Below are positions 34,019 to 42,596 of a stretch of DNA of 55,532 nt, piece by piece. Made by a program: the position numbers and the translations under genes. Origin of the DNA: an uncultured Agathobacter sp. Its GTDB lineage: Bacteria > Bacillota > Clostridia > Lachnospirales > Lachnospiraceae. Under the pieces are notes generated by a model, which did no database searches, was not told where the DNA came from, and saw only the letters and a program-made list of their open reading frames with translations. Positions within the stretch are counted from its first letter, which is position 1. Every line of letters starts with the position of its first letter. Location of the stretch: assembly GCA_944381555.1 (NCBI GenBank), contig CALWLL010000027.1:1-55532 (forward strand), given 5' to 3'.

Positions 34019-35923
34019 ATGTACAAAGGTTATTTACCAATTTCAAAAGAAGATTTAAAAGAGCGTGGGATAGAGCAGCTTGACTTTGTCTATGTCATTG
34101 GAGATGCATATGTAGATCATCCTTCCTTTGGACCGGCAATCATTTCCCGTGTGTTAGAGTCGCACGGATATACAGTGGGGATAATTTCCCAGCCTGACTG
34201 GAAAGATGAGAACTCCATCTCTGTTCTGGGAGTTCCGCGCCTTGGTTTTTTGGTATCCGGTGGAAATATGGATTCTATGGTAAATCACTATTCAGTTTCT
34301 AAAAAACGAAGAGAGATGGATTCCTTTACTCCGGGAGGCGTTATGGGGAAAAGACCGGATTATGCCACAGTTGTATACTGCAATCTCATTCGCCGCAGCT
34401 ATAAGAAAACGCCAATCATTATCGGCGGAATTGAAGCAAGTTTAAGGCGGCTTGCACATTATGATTACTGGTCAAATAAAGTAAAACGTTCTATTTTATT
34501 GGATTCGGGGGCAGATTTGATTTCCTATGGTATGGGGGAAAGAAGCATCGTTGAGATTGCAGATGCCCTTGATTCGGGAATTGTGGTAAAAGACATTACA
34601 TTTATCGATGGAACTGTTTACAAAACGAGAGAAAAAGAAAGTATTTATGATGCATTATGGCTTCCGGAATGGGATGAAATTAAAGCAGATAAGCGTAAAT
34701 TTGCAGAAAGCTTTTATACGCAGTATTGCAATACCGATCCATTTTCCGGGAAACGTCTGGTGGAAAGTTATGGGACAAACTTTGTAGTACAGAATCCGCC
34801 CCAGAAACCATTGTCACAGGAAGAAATGGATGCGGTCTATGCACTTGCGTATATGAGAAATTATCATCCGTCTTATGAATCGGCAGGCGGAGTTCCAGCC
34901 ATTCGTGAGATTAAGTTTTCTCTGGTCAGCAATCGCGGCTGTTTTGGCGGATGCAGTTTTTGTGCGCTGACCTTTCATCAGGGCAGAATTATTCAGACCC
35001 GAAGTCATGAATCGATTATAGAAGAAGCGAAAATCCTTACCGAAGATCCTGAGTTTAAGGGATATATTCATGATGTCGGAGGTCCGACTGCAAACTTCCG
35101 CGCCCCTGCATGCAAAAAGCAGCTTACCAAAGGGGCTTGTCCGAATAAGCAGTGCCTATTTCCAACTCCTTGTAAGAACCTTGAAGCAGACCATAAGGAT
35201 TATATGGAACTGCTTAGAAAATTACGTGAACTGCCTAAAGTTAAGAAGGTATTTATTCGCTCCGGCATTCGTTTTGATTATCTGATGGCAGATAAGGATA
35301 AGTCATTTTTGCGTGAACTATGCGAGCATCATGTAAGCGGACAGCTTAAGGTTGCGCCTGAACATATTTCGAATGCTGTATTAGAAAAACTTGGTAAGCC
35401 ATCGGCAGAGGTTTATAACAGGTTCGTACAGGCGTATAAAGATATGAACAAAAAAATCGGGAAAGAACAGTATCTTGTACCATATCTGATGTCTTCACAC
35501 CCGGGTTCTACCTTAAAAGAGGCAATTGAACTTGCAGAATATTTAAGAGATTTGGGCTATATGCCGGAGCAGGTGCAGGATTTTTATCCGACGCCGTCTA
35601 CAATTTCTACCTGTATGTATTATACAGGCTTAGATCCAAGAACGATGGAACCGGTCCATGTTACTTCAAATCCGCACGAAAAAGCAATGCAGCGGGCTTT
35701 GATTCAGTATCGAAACCCTAAGAACTACGATTTGGTATATGAAGCACTTACAAAGGCAGGGCGGCAGGATTTGATTGGCTTTGATAAGAAATGCCTGATT
35801 AAGCCGCGTAAAATTGGCAGAAATGTAGCAGGAAGCAAGCCTTTGCGGAATACCAAAACAAAAACTACTGTAAAACAAGGAAAGAAAAAGACGATTCGAA
35901 ACGTCCATAAAAAGAAATCATGA
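34019..35923 (+). CDS. YgiQ family radical SAM protein
   Basis: The 634-residue protein has the YgiQ N-terminus (FLPISKEDL-like start, [17 protein letters not shown]), a cobalamin-domain-like first third, and the radical SAM cluster [13 protein letters not shown] (CxxxCxxC). It also has KGACPNKQC and [19 protein letters not shown] Lys/Arg-rich tail ends the protein. The function is unknown; the family is widespread in anaerobes. GGAGG is 8 bases upstream. Its stop codon overlaps the next start (ATGA). Confidence 0.92.
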   Translation: MYKGYLPISKEDLKERGIEQLDFVYVIGDAYVDHPSFGPAIISRVLESHGYTVGIISQPDWKDENSISVLGVPRLGFLVSGGNMDSMVNHYSVSKKRREMDSFTPGGVMGKRPDYATVVYCNLIRRSYKKTPIIIGGIEASLRRLAHYDYWSNKVKRSILLDSGADLISYGMGERSIVEIADALDSGIVVKDITFIDGTVYKTREKESIYDALWLPEWDEIKADKRKFAESFYTQYCNTDPFSGKRLVESYGTNFVVQNPPQKPLSQEEMDAVYALAYMRNYHPSYESAGGVPAIREIKFSLVSNRGCFGGCSFCALTFHQGRIIQTRSHESIIEEAKILTEDPEFKGYIHDVGGPTANFRAPACKKQLTKGACPNKQCLFPTPCKNLEADHKDYMELLRKLRELPKVKKVFIRSGIRFDYLMADKDKSFLRELCEHHVSGQLKVAPEHISNAVLEKLGKPSAEVYNRFVQAYKDMNKKIGKEQYLVPYLMSSHPGSTLKEAIELAEYLRDLGYMPEQVQDFYPTPSTISTCMYYTGLDPRTMEPVHVTSNPHEKAMQRALIQYRNPKNYDLVYEALTKAGRQDLIGFDKKCLIKPRKIGRNVAGSKPLRNTKTKTTVKQGKKKTIRNVHKKKS

Positions 35924-36903
35924 AAGAATTTATCATTCAGAAAAACGAAGAAAATCAAAGATTTGACAAGTATTTAAAAAAGCTGCTGCCAAATGCAACG
36001 ACAAGTTTTCTATATAAAATGATGCGTAAGAAGAATATTGTCATCAATAAAAAGAAAGCCACAGGAAATGAAAAACTGGCAGCGGGTGATGTGGTCCGTA
36101 TATTTTTAAGCGATGAGACTTTCGATAAGTTTCATGTTGATACAGAAGAACTTCAAAAAGAATATGATATGCTTAAGTCCCTTGGTTTAAAGGGGCTTAA
36201 AGTCGTTTATGAAGATGATGATATGATAGTCGCGGATAAACCGTATAATATGCTCTCGCAGAAGGCGTCGGATAAGGATTTGTCTGCAAATGAATATTTA
36301 CTTGGATATATGATAAGAAAAGGCGAATTACCCTTTGAAGTGTTTCAGACGTTTCGTCCCTCTGTAGTAAACCGTTTAGACAGAAATACAACAGGTCTGC
36401 TTTTGTTTGGAAAAACGTTAAATGCTTTGCAGGAATTGGGAGAACATATCAGAAACCGCTCCATTCAAAAATACTATCTCGCGATTGCCGCCGGAGAATT
36501 AAAGGAAGAGCTGAAACTAAAAGGTTATCTTTTAAAGGATGAAAAGGCAAATAAAGTGTCTTTTTACACAGAACCGATAGAAGGCTCCGATTATATTGAA
36601 ACCAAAGTAAAACCAATGGTTTCAAAGAATGGTTTAACCTTGGTGGAAATTCATTTAATTACCGGAAAAACACATCAGATCCGTCTTCATCTATCTGCTA
36701 TCGGACATCCGGTTTTAGGGGATATGAAGTATGGGGATGAGAGAATCAATAAGAAATACTATGAAAGTCATAAAGTAAATCATCAACTGCTGCATGCGTA
36801 CCGTTTAAAATTTCCGGATGGACGTATCATCTGTTCAGAGCCTGCCGCAATATATGATAAATTACTTGAAAGTAAAAATATGCGGGAAAAAGCCGCAGAA
36901 TAG
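35920..36903 (+). CDS. RluA-family pseudouridine synthase
   Basis: The 327-residue protein has an N-terminal S4 domain ([14 protein letters not shown]) and the RluA catalytic core, [18 protein letters not shown], in which the usual HRLD is NRLD but the catalytic Asp is kept. [22 protein letters not shown] is typical of RluC/RluD enzymes for 23S rRNA. The target position is not determinable. The ATG overlaps the TGA of the YgiQ gene, so translation is coupled. Confidence 0.92.
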   Translation: MKEFIIQKNEENQRFDKYLKKLLPNATTSFLYKMMRKKNIVINKKKATGNEKLAAGDVVRIFLSDETFDKFHVDTEELQKEYDMLKSLGLKGLKVVYEDDDMIVADKPYNMLSQKASDKDLSANEYLLGYMIRKGELPFEVFQTFRPSVVNRLDRNTTGLLLFGKTLNALQELGEHIRNRSIQKYYLAIAAGELKEELKLKGYLLKDEKANKVSFYTEPIEGSDYIETKVKPMVSKNGLTLVEIHLITGKTHQIRLHLSAIGHPVLGDMKYGDERINKKYYESHKVNHQLLHAYRLKFPDGRIICSEPAAIYDKLLESKNMREKAAE

Positions 36904-36932
36904 CATTTATATTATCAAAAAGAGGAGAGTAT

Positions 36933-37475
36933 ATGGCAACTTGGAATTCCAGAGGTTTAAGAGGTTCAACCTTAGAAGAGCTTCTAAACCGTACGAATGA
37001 AAAATATCTGCAAAACAATCTGGCGTTAATTCAGAAGGTTCCGACTCCCATTACGCCGATCAATATTGATAAAGATACAAGACATATTACCTTGGCTTAT
37101 TTTGATCAGAAGAGTACGGTAGATTACATCGGTGTAGTGCAGGGCGTACCAGTGTGTTTTGACGCCAAGGAATGCCATACGGATACATTTCCGCTTGCAA
37201 ACATCCATGAGCATCAGATTAATTTTATGCAGAACTTTGAGAACCAGCAGGGGGTTGCATTTATCCTGATTTCTTTTACTCATAGAAATGAATTTTATTA
37301 TATGAGATTCGAGGAACTGCTTAGATTCTGGAATCGGGCGAAAGAAGGCGGAAGAAAAAGTTTCCGCTATGAAGAATTGAAAAAAGAGTTCTTTTTAAAT
37401 CCGCTGCAGGGTATTATGATTCCATATTTAGAAACCATACAAAAGGATTTGGATTTTAGGGCGGAAAACGAATAG
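36933..37475 (+). CDS. recU: Holliday junction resolvase RecU
   Basis: RecU is the Firmicutes Holliday junction resolvase. The 180-residue protein starts MATWNSRGLRGSTLEELLN and has the nuclease core TVDYIGVVQGVPVCFDAKE (Asp...Asp-x-Lys-Glu) and HEHQINFM. In Bacillus recU is paired with the PBP gene ponA; here it stands between a pseudouridine synthase and the his operon. GAGGAGAG precedes the ATG. Confidence 0.94.
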   Translation: MATWNSRGLRGSTLEELLNRTNEKYLQNNLALIQKVPTPITPINIDKDTRHITLAYFDQKSTVDYIGVVQGVPVCFDAKECHTDTFPLANIHEHQINFMQNFENQQGVAFILISFTHRNEFYYMRFEELLRFWNRAKEGGRKSFRYEELKKEFFLNPLQGIMIPYLETIQKDLDFRAENE

Positions 37476-37507
37476 AGGTTATAAGAAATAGACATAAGAC
37501 ATTTGTA

Positions 37508-37536
37508 TTGACAATCAGGTATAGTTATCTTATAAT
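37508..37536 (+). promoter_or_regulatory. Consensus sigma-A promoter of the his operon
   Basis: Perfect TTGACA (37508-37513), a 17-bp spacer and perfect TATAAT (37531-37536). The predicted start near 37543 leaves only about 44 bases of leader, too short for a T-box, so control is probably not by tRNA-His sensing here. Confidence 0.88.
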
Positions 37537-37586
37537 ATTCGTAATTTTATATAGTAGCACGTTACCATAGTGAAGTGAGGTTGAAT

Positions 37587-39221
37587 ATGAAAAACAGATT
37601 ATTACATACGCCGGATGGAGTAAGGGATTTATACAATGGTGAATATAAGAAGAAGTTAATGATACAGGATGAACTGCACAGAGTATTTATGGAGTACGGC
37701 TGTTTTGATATACAGACTCCTACATTTGAGTATTTTGATGTATTCAGCAATCAGGTTGGAACAACTCCGTCTAAGGATTTGTTTAAATTCTTTGATAAAG
37801 AGGGAAATACCGTAGTGCTTCGTCCTGACTTTACACCTTCCATTGCAAGATGTACTGCGAAATATTACGCACCGGAGGAAGAACCGGTTAAACTATGCTA
37901 TATGGGCAATACCTTTATCAATTCTTCCGATTATCAGGGAAGATTAAAAGAATCTACCCAGTGCGGGGTAGAATTTCTCGGAGACGGTTCAGCCAATGCA
38001 GATGCACAGATGTTGGCAATGGTAGTAGATTCTTTAAAGGCAATCGGAATTTACGAATTTCAGATTTCAGTCGGACATGCCGGCTTTTTTACAGCATTGC
38101 TGGAAGAAGCAAATGTAAGCGCAGAGCAGGAGAAGCATTTGCGGGAGCTGCTTTCCAATAAGAATTTTCTAGGGGTAGAAGCATTTATAGAACGTCTGGA
38201 AGTATCGGATGATATTAAACAGTTGTTTGCACTTCTGGCCAGATTTGATACATCTCCGGAAGATATCAAAAAAGCCCGTATCTGGGCCACGCAGTATCCG
38301 AAGGCCGCAGAAGCAGTTGCTGCATTAGATGAGTTAAACCGCATCTTAGAAGAAAAAGAAATCAATAATCATATCTCTTTTGAACTGGGTATGATTAGCA
38401 ACTATCCGTACTACACAGGCATTATTTTTGAGGGATATACCTTTGGACACGGGGAGCCAATTGTAAAAGGGGGACGCTATGACAAATTGTTAAGTCATTT
38501 TGGCAAAGATGCACCGGCTATTGGCTTTGCATTTGTAGTAGACCAGCTTTTGGCGGCTCTGAAAGGGACGGATAACGCCGGACAAGGACGATATCTGACG
38601 TTTGCGCTTGGGAAAGGGCGTCTTGCCAAAAAAACACTCTCTCTTTTTGAAAAGATAGGCATTACCTGTGAGGAAATCTATGACCCGGATACGAGAAAGC
38701 TTATCTTTGTAAATGAAGCATTAAAACTTCGCTTTTTCCTTGCAAAGGGACCGGACGTTCCTACTTATGTAGAATATGGTGCAGCAGACATTGGTATTGT
38801 AGGAAAAGATACTATTTTAGAAGAAGGCAGAAACGTTTACGAAGTATTGGATTTAGGCTTTGGAAGCTGCCGTATGTGCATCTGCGGTCCGCAGGCAGCC
38901 TCCAAATTATTGCAGCATCAGGAACAGATTCGCGTAGCAACGAAGTACCCGCAGATTGCAAAGGATTATTTCTATAATGAAAAGCACCAGACAGTAGAAA
39001 TTATCAAACTAAACGGTTCGATTGAACTGGCGCCAATCGTAGGATTATCAGATGTCATTTGCGATATTGTAGAAACAGGCGCTACATTAAAAGAAAATGG
39101 GCTTGTGGTTTTAGAAGAAGTATGTCCGTTGTCTGCGCGCATGATTGTCAATCAGGTCAGCATGAAAATGCAAAATGAGCGTATTACAAAACTGATAAGA
39201 GATTTAAGAAAGATTATCTAA
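37587..39221 (+). CDS. hisZG: Fused HisZ-HisG ATP phosphoribosyltransferase
   Basis: This 544-residue chain carries both subunits of short-form ATP phosphoribosyltransferase, the first enzyme of histidine synthesis. Residues 1 to about 330 are HisZ, a histidyl-tRNA synthetase-like regulatory subunit (HTPDGVRDLYNGEY, LRPDFTPSIAR, IVKGGRYDKLL). From about 335 the HisG catalytic domain follows (LTFALGKGRLAKKTL, ADIGIVGKDTILEEG, ICDIVETGATLKENGL). HisG lacks the C-terminal ACT-like domain of long forms. HisZ and HisG are normally separate and form an octamer. The ATG at 37587 follows AGTGAGG by 6 bases. Confidence 0.93.
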   Translation: MKNRLLHTPDGVRDLYNGEYKKKLMIQDELHRVFMEYGCFDIQTPTFEYFDVFSNQVGTTPSKDLFKFFDKEGNTVVLRPDFTPSIARCTAKYYAPEEEPVKLCYMGNTFINSSDYQGRLKESTQCGVEFLGDGSANADAQMLAMVVDSLKAIGIYEFQISVGHAGFFTALLEEANVSAEQEKHLRELLSNKNFLGVEAFIERLEVSDDIKQLFALLARFDTSPEDIKKARIWATQYPKAAEAVAALDELNRILEEKEINNHISFELGMISNYPYYTGIIFEGYTFGHGEPIVKGGRYDKLLSHFGKDAPAIGFAFVVDQLLAALKGTDNAGQGRYLTFALGKGRLAKKTLSLFEKIGITCEEIYDPDTRKLIFVNEALKLRFFLAKGPDVPTYVEYGAADIGIVGKDTILEEGRNVYEVLDLGFGSCRMCICGPQAASKLLQHQEQIRVATKYPQIAKDYFYNEKHQTVEIIKLNGSIELAPIVGLSDVICDIVETGATLKENGLVVLEEVCPLSARMIVNQVSMKMQNERITKLIRDLRKII

Positions 39222-39242
39222 AAATATAAAGTGGGGATTATT

Positions 39243-40532
39243 ATGAGAATACTTGCATTAAACAAAGAAACAAAAAATGATTTATTGGAAAACTTATTAA
39301 AAAGAAGTCCAGGCCACTATGGGGAATTTGAAGGACGCGTAAACGAAATCGTTCATGCAGTCAGAGAAAAGAAGGATGCGGCACTCTATGCATATACAGA
39401 GAAATTCGATGGTGCGAAAATCGATGCCGATTCCATTCTGGTAACAGAAGAAGAGATAGAAGAAGCATATGGACTTGTTGAAGAGCGATTATTAAATGTT
39501 ATTCGTAAATCCCTTATCAATATTCGCAAATATCACGAAAAACAGCTTCAGAATTCCTGGTTCACATCTGAAGCTGGTGTGATTCTTGGACAAAAAATAA
39601 CTCCGGTAGATGTGGCAGGGGTATATGTGCCGGGCGGAAAGGCAGTATATCCGTCCTCTGTTCTTATGAATGTTCTTCCTGCAAAGGTTGCAGGCGTGCG
39701 CAAAATTATTATGACAACTCCGCCCGGAAAAGATGGCAAAGTTTGTCCGACTACGCTTGTTGCGGCAAAAGAAGCGGGTGTAGATGAAATATATAAGGCC
39801 GGGGGCGCACAGGCAATTGCAGCTATGGCATTTGGTACGGAAAGTATACCAAAGGTAGATAAAATCGTCGGACCCGGAAACATCTATGTTGCACTCGCCA
39901 AAAAAGCCGTATTCGGATATGTGAGCATTGATTCTATCGCCGGACCGAGCGAAATTCTTGTTCTTGCGGATGAAACAGCAAATCCAAGATTTGTAGCAGC
40001 GGATCTTTTATCACAGGCGGAACATGATGAACTGGCTTCTGCGATTCTTATAACAACCAGTCAGGAATTAGCAGAGCAGGTTTCTGTTGAGGCAGATAGA
40101 TTTGCAGAATCACTATCCAGAAAAGAGATAATCAGCAAATCGCTTGAAAACTATGGCTATATTTTTGTGGCGGAAACGATGGAGGACGCCATTGATGCCG
40201 CTAACGAAATTGCTTCTGAGCACTTAGAGGTAGTAACGAAAAATCCGTTTGATACAATGACAAAAATCCGTAATGCAGGCGCTATTTTTATCGGCGAATA
40301 TTCTTCGGAACCGTTAGGCGATTATTTTGCAGGACCAAACCATGTATTACCAACAAATGGAACGGCGAAGTTTTTCTCGCCGCTTAGCGTTGATGATTTT
40401 ATAAAAAAATCAAGTATTGTTTCGTATTCCAGAGAAGCATTAGAGGCTGTCTATAAGGATATTGTAACATTTGCGGAGTGTGAGCAGTTAACTGCTCATG
40501 CAAATTCCATTCGTGTAAGATTTGAAGAGTAA
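39243..40532 (+). CDS. hisD: Histidinol dehydrogenase
   Basis: HisD oxidises histidinol to histidine in two NAD-dependent steps. The roughly 429-residue protein has VYVPGGKAVYPSSVLMN, KAGGAQAIAAMAFGT, DKIVGPGNIYVALAK, SIAGPSEILVLAD, ASEHLEVVTKN (catalytic His) and GPNHVLPTNGTAKF, with Zn-ligand residues in place. The ATG at 39243 is 6 bases after GGGGA; a GTG at 39231 is possible. It follows hisZG by 21 bases. Confidence 0.95.
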   Translation: MRILALNKETKNDLLENLLKRSPGHYGEFEGRVNEIVHAVREKKDAALYAYTEKFDGAKIDADSILVTEEEIEEAYGLVEERLLNVIRKSLINIRKYHEKQLQNSWFTSEAGVILGQKITPVDVAGVYVPGGKAVYPSSVLMNVLPAKVAGVRKIIMTTPPGKDGKVCPTTLVAAKEAGVDEIYKAGGAQAIAAMAFGTESIPKVDKIVGPGNIYVALAKKAVFGYVSIDSIAGPSEILVLADETANPRFVAADLLSQAEHDELASAILITTSQELAEQVSVEADRFAESLSRKEIISKSLENYGYIFVAETMEDAIDAANEIASEHLEVVTKNPFDTMTKIRNAGAIFIGEYSSEPLGDYFAGPNHVLPTNGTAKFFSPLSVDDFIKKSSIVSYSREALEAVYKDIVTFAECEQLTAHANSIRVRFEE

Positions 40533-40540
40533 AAAGCGGT

Positions 40541-40569
40541 TTGTCTTTTGACGGACTTTTTAGTATAAT
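40541..40569 (+). promoter_or_regulatory. Internal promoter before hisB
   Basis: TTGTCT (40541-40546), a 17-bp spacer and TATAAT (40564-40569) in the 66-bp gap between hisD and hisB. It would allow separate expression of hisB and the hisIE fusion. Confidence 0.55.
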
Positions 40570-40598
40570 AGAAAAATAAGGATTCGGAGGAAATTGTT

Positions 40599-41189
40599 AT
40601 GGCGATGCGGAATTCTACCATTAACAGAAAAACAAAAGAAACGAATATCCATTTAACATTTGCATTGGATGGAACAGGAGAATCCTCTGTAAACACAGGC
40701 ATTGGTTTTTTTGACCATATGCTGGAAGGGTTTGCAAAGCATGGATTTTTTACTCTGGAATTAGATTGTGAAGGCGATATTGAAGTAGATACACACCATA
40801 CAGTTGAAGATTGCGGAATTGTACTGGGGCAGGCGCTAAAGGAAGCAATCGGCGATAAAAAAGGCATCCGGCGCTATGGCAGCTTTGCGCTCCCAATGGA
40901 TGAATCTCTCGTATTGTGCGCAGTAGACCTTTGTGGAAGACCGTATCTGTCTATGGATGATGTTTTTACGGTAGAAAGGATCGGTGATTTGGAAACCGAG
41001 ATGATTCGTGAGTTTTTCTATGCAGTTTCTTATTCCGCAGGTATGAATCTGCATATTAAAGTCCTTGCCAAGGGAAACAATCATCATATGGCGGAAGCAA
41101 TGTTTAAAGCATTTGCAAAAGCGCTTGATGATGCAGTAACATTAGATCCCCGGATTACTGACATTTTGTCGACGAAAGGAAGTTTGTAA
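40599..41189 (+). CDS. hisB: Imidazoleglycerol-phosphate dehydratase
   Basis: HisB removes water from imidazole glycerol phosphate. The 196-residue protein is the monofunctional form, with metal-binding GIGFFDHMLEGFAKH, DTHHTVEDCGIVLG and AKGNNHHMAEAMFKA. The two His-His clusters are intact. The stop overlaps the start of the next gene by one base (TAATG). Confidence 0.96.
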   Translation: MAMRNSTINRKTKETNIHLTFALDGTGESSVNTGIGFFDHMLEGFAKHGFFTLELDCEGDIEVDTHHTVEDCGIVLGQALKEAIGDKKGIRRYGSFALPMDESLVLCAVDLCGRPYLSMDDVFTVERIGDLETEMIREFFYAVSYSAGMNLHIKVLAKGNNHHMAEAMFKAFAKALDDAVTLDPRITDILSTKGSL

Positions 41190-42469
41190 TGGAAACAAAG
41201 AATATTGTTGCCACCATATATTTAAAGGAGGGCAGGGCAGTAAAGTCTTTGACGGATTTTACGGAAATTGAAAATGTTTATGAACTCTGTCAGTTATATA
41301 ATGACAGCGGTATTGATAAGATTCTTATTTTCGATTTATCCACCAGTGATGAAGAACATGAAAAGAACATAAATACCATCAGAAATATCAACCGGAGCCT
41401 TGAGATTAAAGTATGTGCAGGGGGAAATATTAACCGGCTCGAGGATATTAAGAAATTACTTTATGCCGGATGTATGCAGGTGATGTTAAATGCAGCCAAG
41501 CCAACAAGCATTGGACTTGCAGAGGAAGCGAGCGCACGCTTTGGAAAAGACCGTATTCTGGTCTCTGTTCATAACGTAGATTTTATCTTTAAGCACAAAA
41601 CAGCCATTGAAGATACTTTCCATGAACTGTACATTTTAGATCCGGCGATTATCGAAGGGATTGAACATCTTACAACGGTTCCTTATGTGGTAAAAATGGA
41701 AGAGTATGATTATCATCAGATTCTTGCGTATTTAAGCAGTGATAAAATCAGAGGCATTGCAGGTCCGTTTATCAACGATCCAAAGATGGATGTTATGAAG
41801 TTAAAATCCAGACTTTCTGCTGATGGAATCAAAATGGATAACTTTGCACCGGATTTAAAATGGTCGGATTTAAGACCAAATTCTGATGGAATGATACCGG
41901 TTGTCGTACAGGATTATCGTACGGATGAAGTATTGATGTTAGCGTATATGAATGAGGAATCCTTCAACACAACCATAAACAGCGGCAGAATGACTTATTA
42001 CAGCCGGAGCAGACAAGAGCTTTGGATGAAAGGCATGACCTCCGGTCATTACCAATATGTGAAATCTCTGACTGCAGACTGCGATTATGATACGATTCTT
42101 GCAAAGGTATCTCAGGTAGGCGTTGCCTGCCATACCGGAAGTCCGACCTGCTTCTTTCATAACATTGTGAAAAAAGAGTATATTGAGAAGAATCCTCTTA
42201 AAGTATTCGAAAGTGTCTATGATATTATTGCGGACCGGAAAGAGAATCCAAAGGAAGGCTCTTATACAAATTATCTTTTTGATAAAGGTACAGACAAGAT
42301 ATTAAAGAAACTCGGGGAAGAGTGTACAGAAATCGTAATTGCTGCCAAGAATCCCGATTCGGAAGAAATTAAATATGAAATTTCAGACTTTTTATATCAC
42401 TGTATGGTACTTATGGTAGAAAAAGGGGTTACATGGGAAGAAATTACCAATGAACTTGCAAAGCGGTAA
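41189..42469 (+). CDS. hisIE: Degenerate HisF-like domain fused to HisIE
   Basis: Residues about 235-430 are bifunctional HisIE, the second and third steps of histidine synthesis. The cyclohydrolase part has DCDYD (297-301) and Zn cysteines in GVACHTGSPTCFF (Cys298, 314, 321); the pyrophosphohydrolase part has KLGEECTEIVIAAKN and EISDFLYHCMVL. Residues 1 to about 205 are a HisF/HisA-like half-to-full barrel (YLKEGRAVKS, IKVCAGGN, SARFGKDRILVSV). The catalytic Asp11 and Asp130 of HisF align with Tyr11 and about His128, so the barrel is probably catalytically dead. No hisA, hisH, hisF or hisC gene is in the window. Confidence 0.9.
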   Translation: METKNIVATIYLKEGRAVKSLTDFTEIENVYELCQLYNDSGIDKILIFDLSTSDEEHEKNINTIRNINRSLEIKVCAGGNINRLEDIKKLLYAGCMQVMLNAAKPTSIGLAEEASARFGKDRILVSVHNVDFIFKHKTAIEDTFHELYILDPAIIEGIEHLTTVPYVVKMEEYDYHQILAYLSSDKIRGIAGPFINDPKMDVMKLKSRLSADGIKMDNFAPDLKWSDLRPNSDGMIPVVVQDYRTDEVLMLAYMNEESFNTTINSGRMTYYSRSRQELWMKGMTSGHYQYVKSLTADCDYDTILAKVSQVGVACHTGSPTCFFHNIVKKEYIEKNPLKVFESVYDIIADRKENPKEGSYTNYLFDKGTDKILKKLGEECTEIVIAAKNPDSEEIKYEISDFLYHCMVLMVEKGVTWEEITNELAKR

Positions 42470-42483
42470 ATAATGCCGTATTC

Positions 42484-42513
42484 AAAAACCACAGATTTTC
42501 TGTGGTTTTTTTT
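42484..42513 (+). terminator. Terminator of the his operon
   Basis: AAAAACCACAG (42484-42494) and CTGTGGTTTTT (42500-42510) form an 11-bp stem with a 5-base loop and a continuing T-run to 42513. Confidence 0.92.
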
Positions 42514-42596
42514 GGCGTTATCCTATATAATAGTGGAAGTGTAATATAATCACAAGAACAGCTTGTGATATAACAAATGAAACAGGAGATATAACT

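Noticed and set aside
37476-37586. T-box riboswitch before the his operon
   Set aside because: A consensus promoter leaves only about 44 bases of leader, and no T-box motif is visible.
41189-41800. Reading the N-terminal half of the hisIE gene as a functional hisF or hisA
   Set aside because: Both catalytic aspartate positions are substituted and the phosphate-binding loop is altered.
42512-42531. Promoter TTGGCG/TATAAT before the radical SAM gene
   Set aside because: The spacing is only about 8 bp and no better -35 lies upstream of the TATAAT, which adjoins the his terminator.
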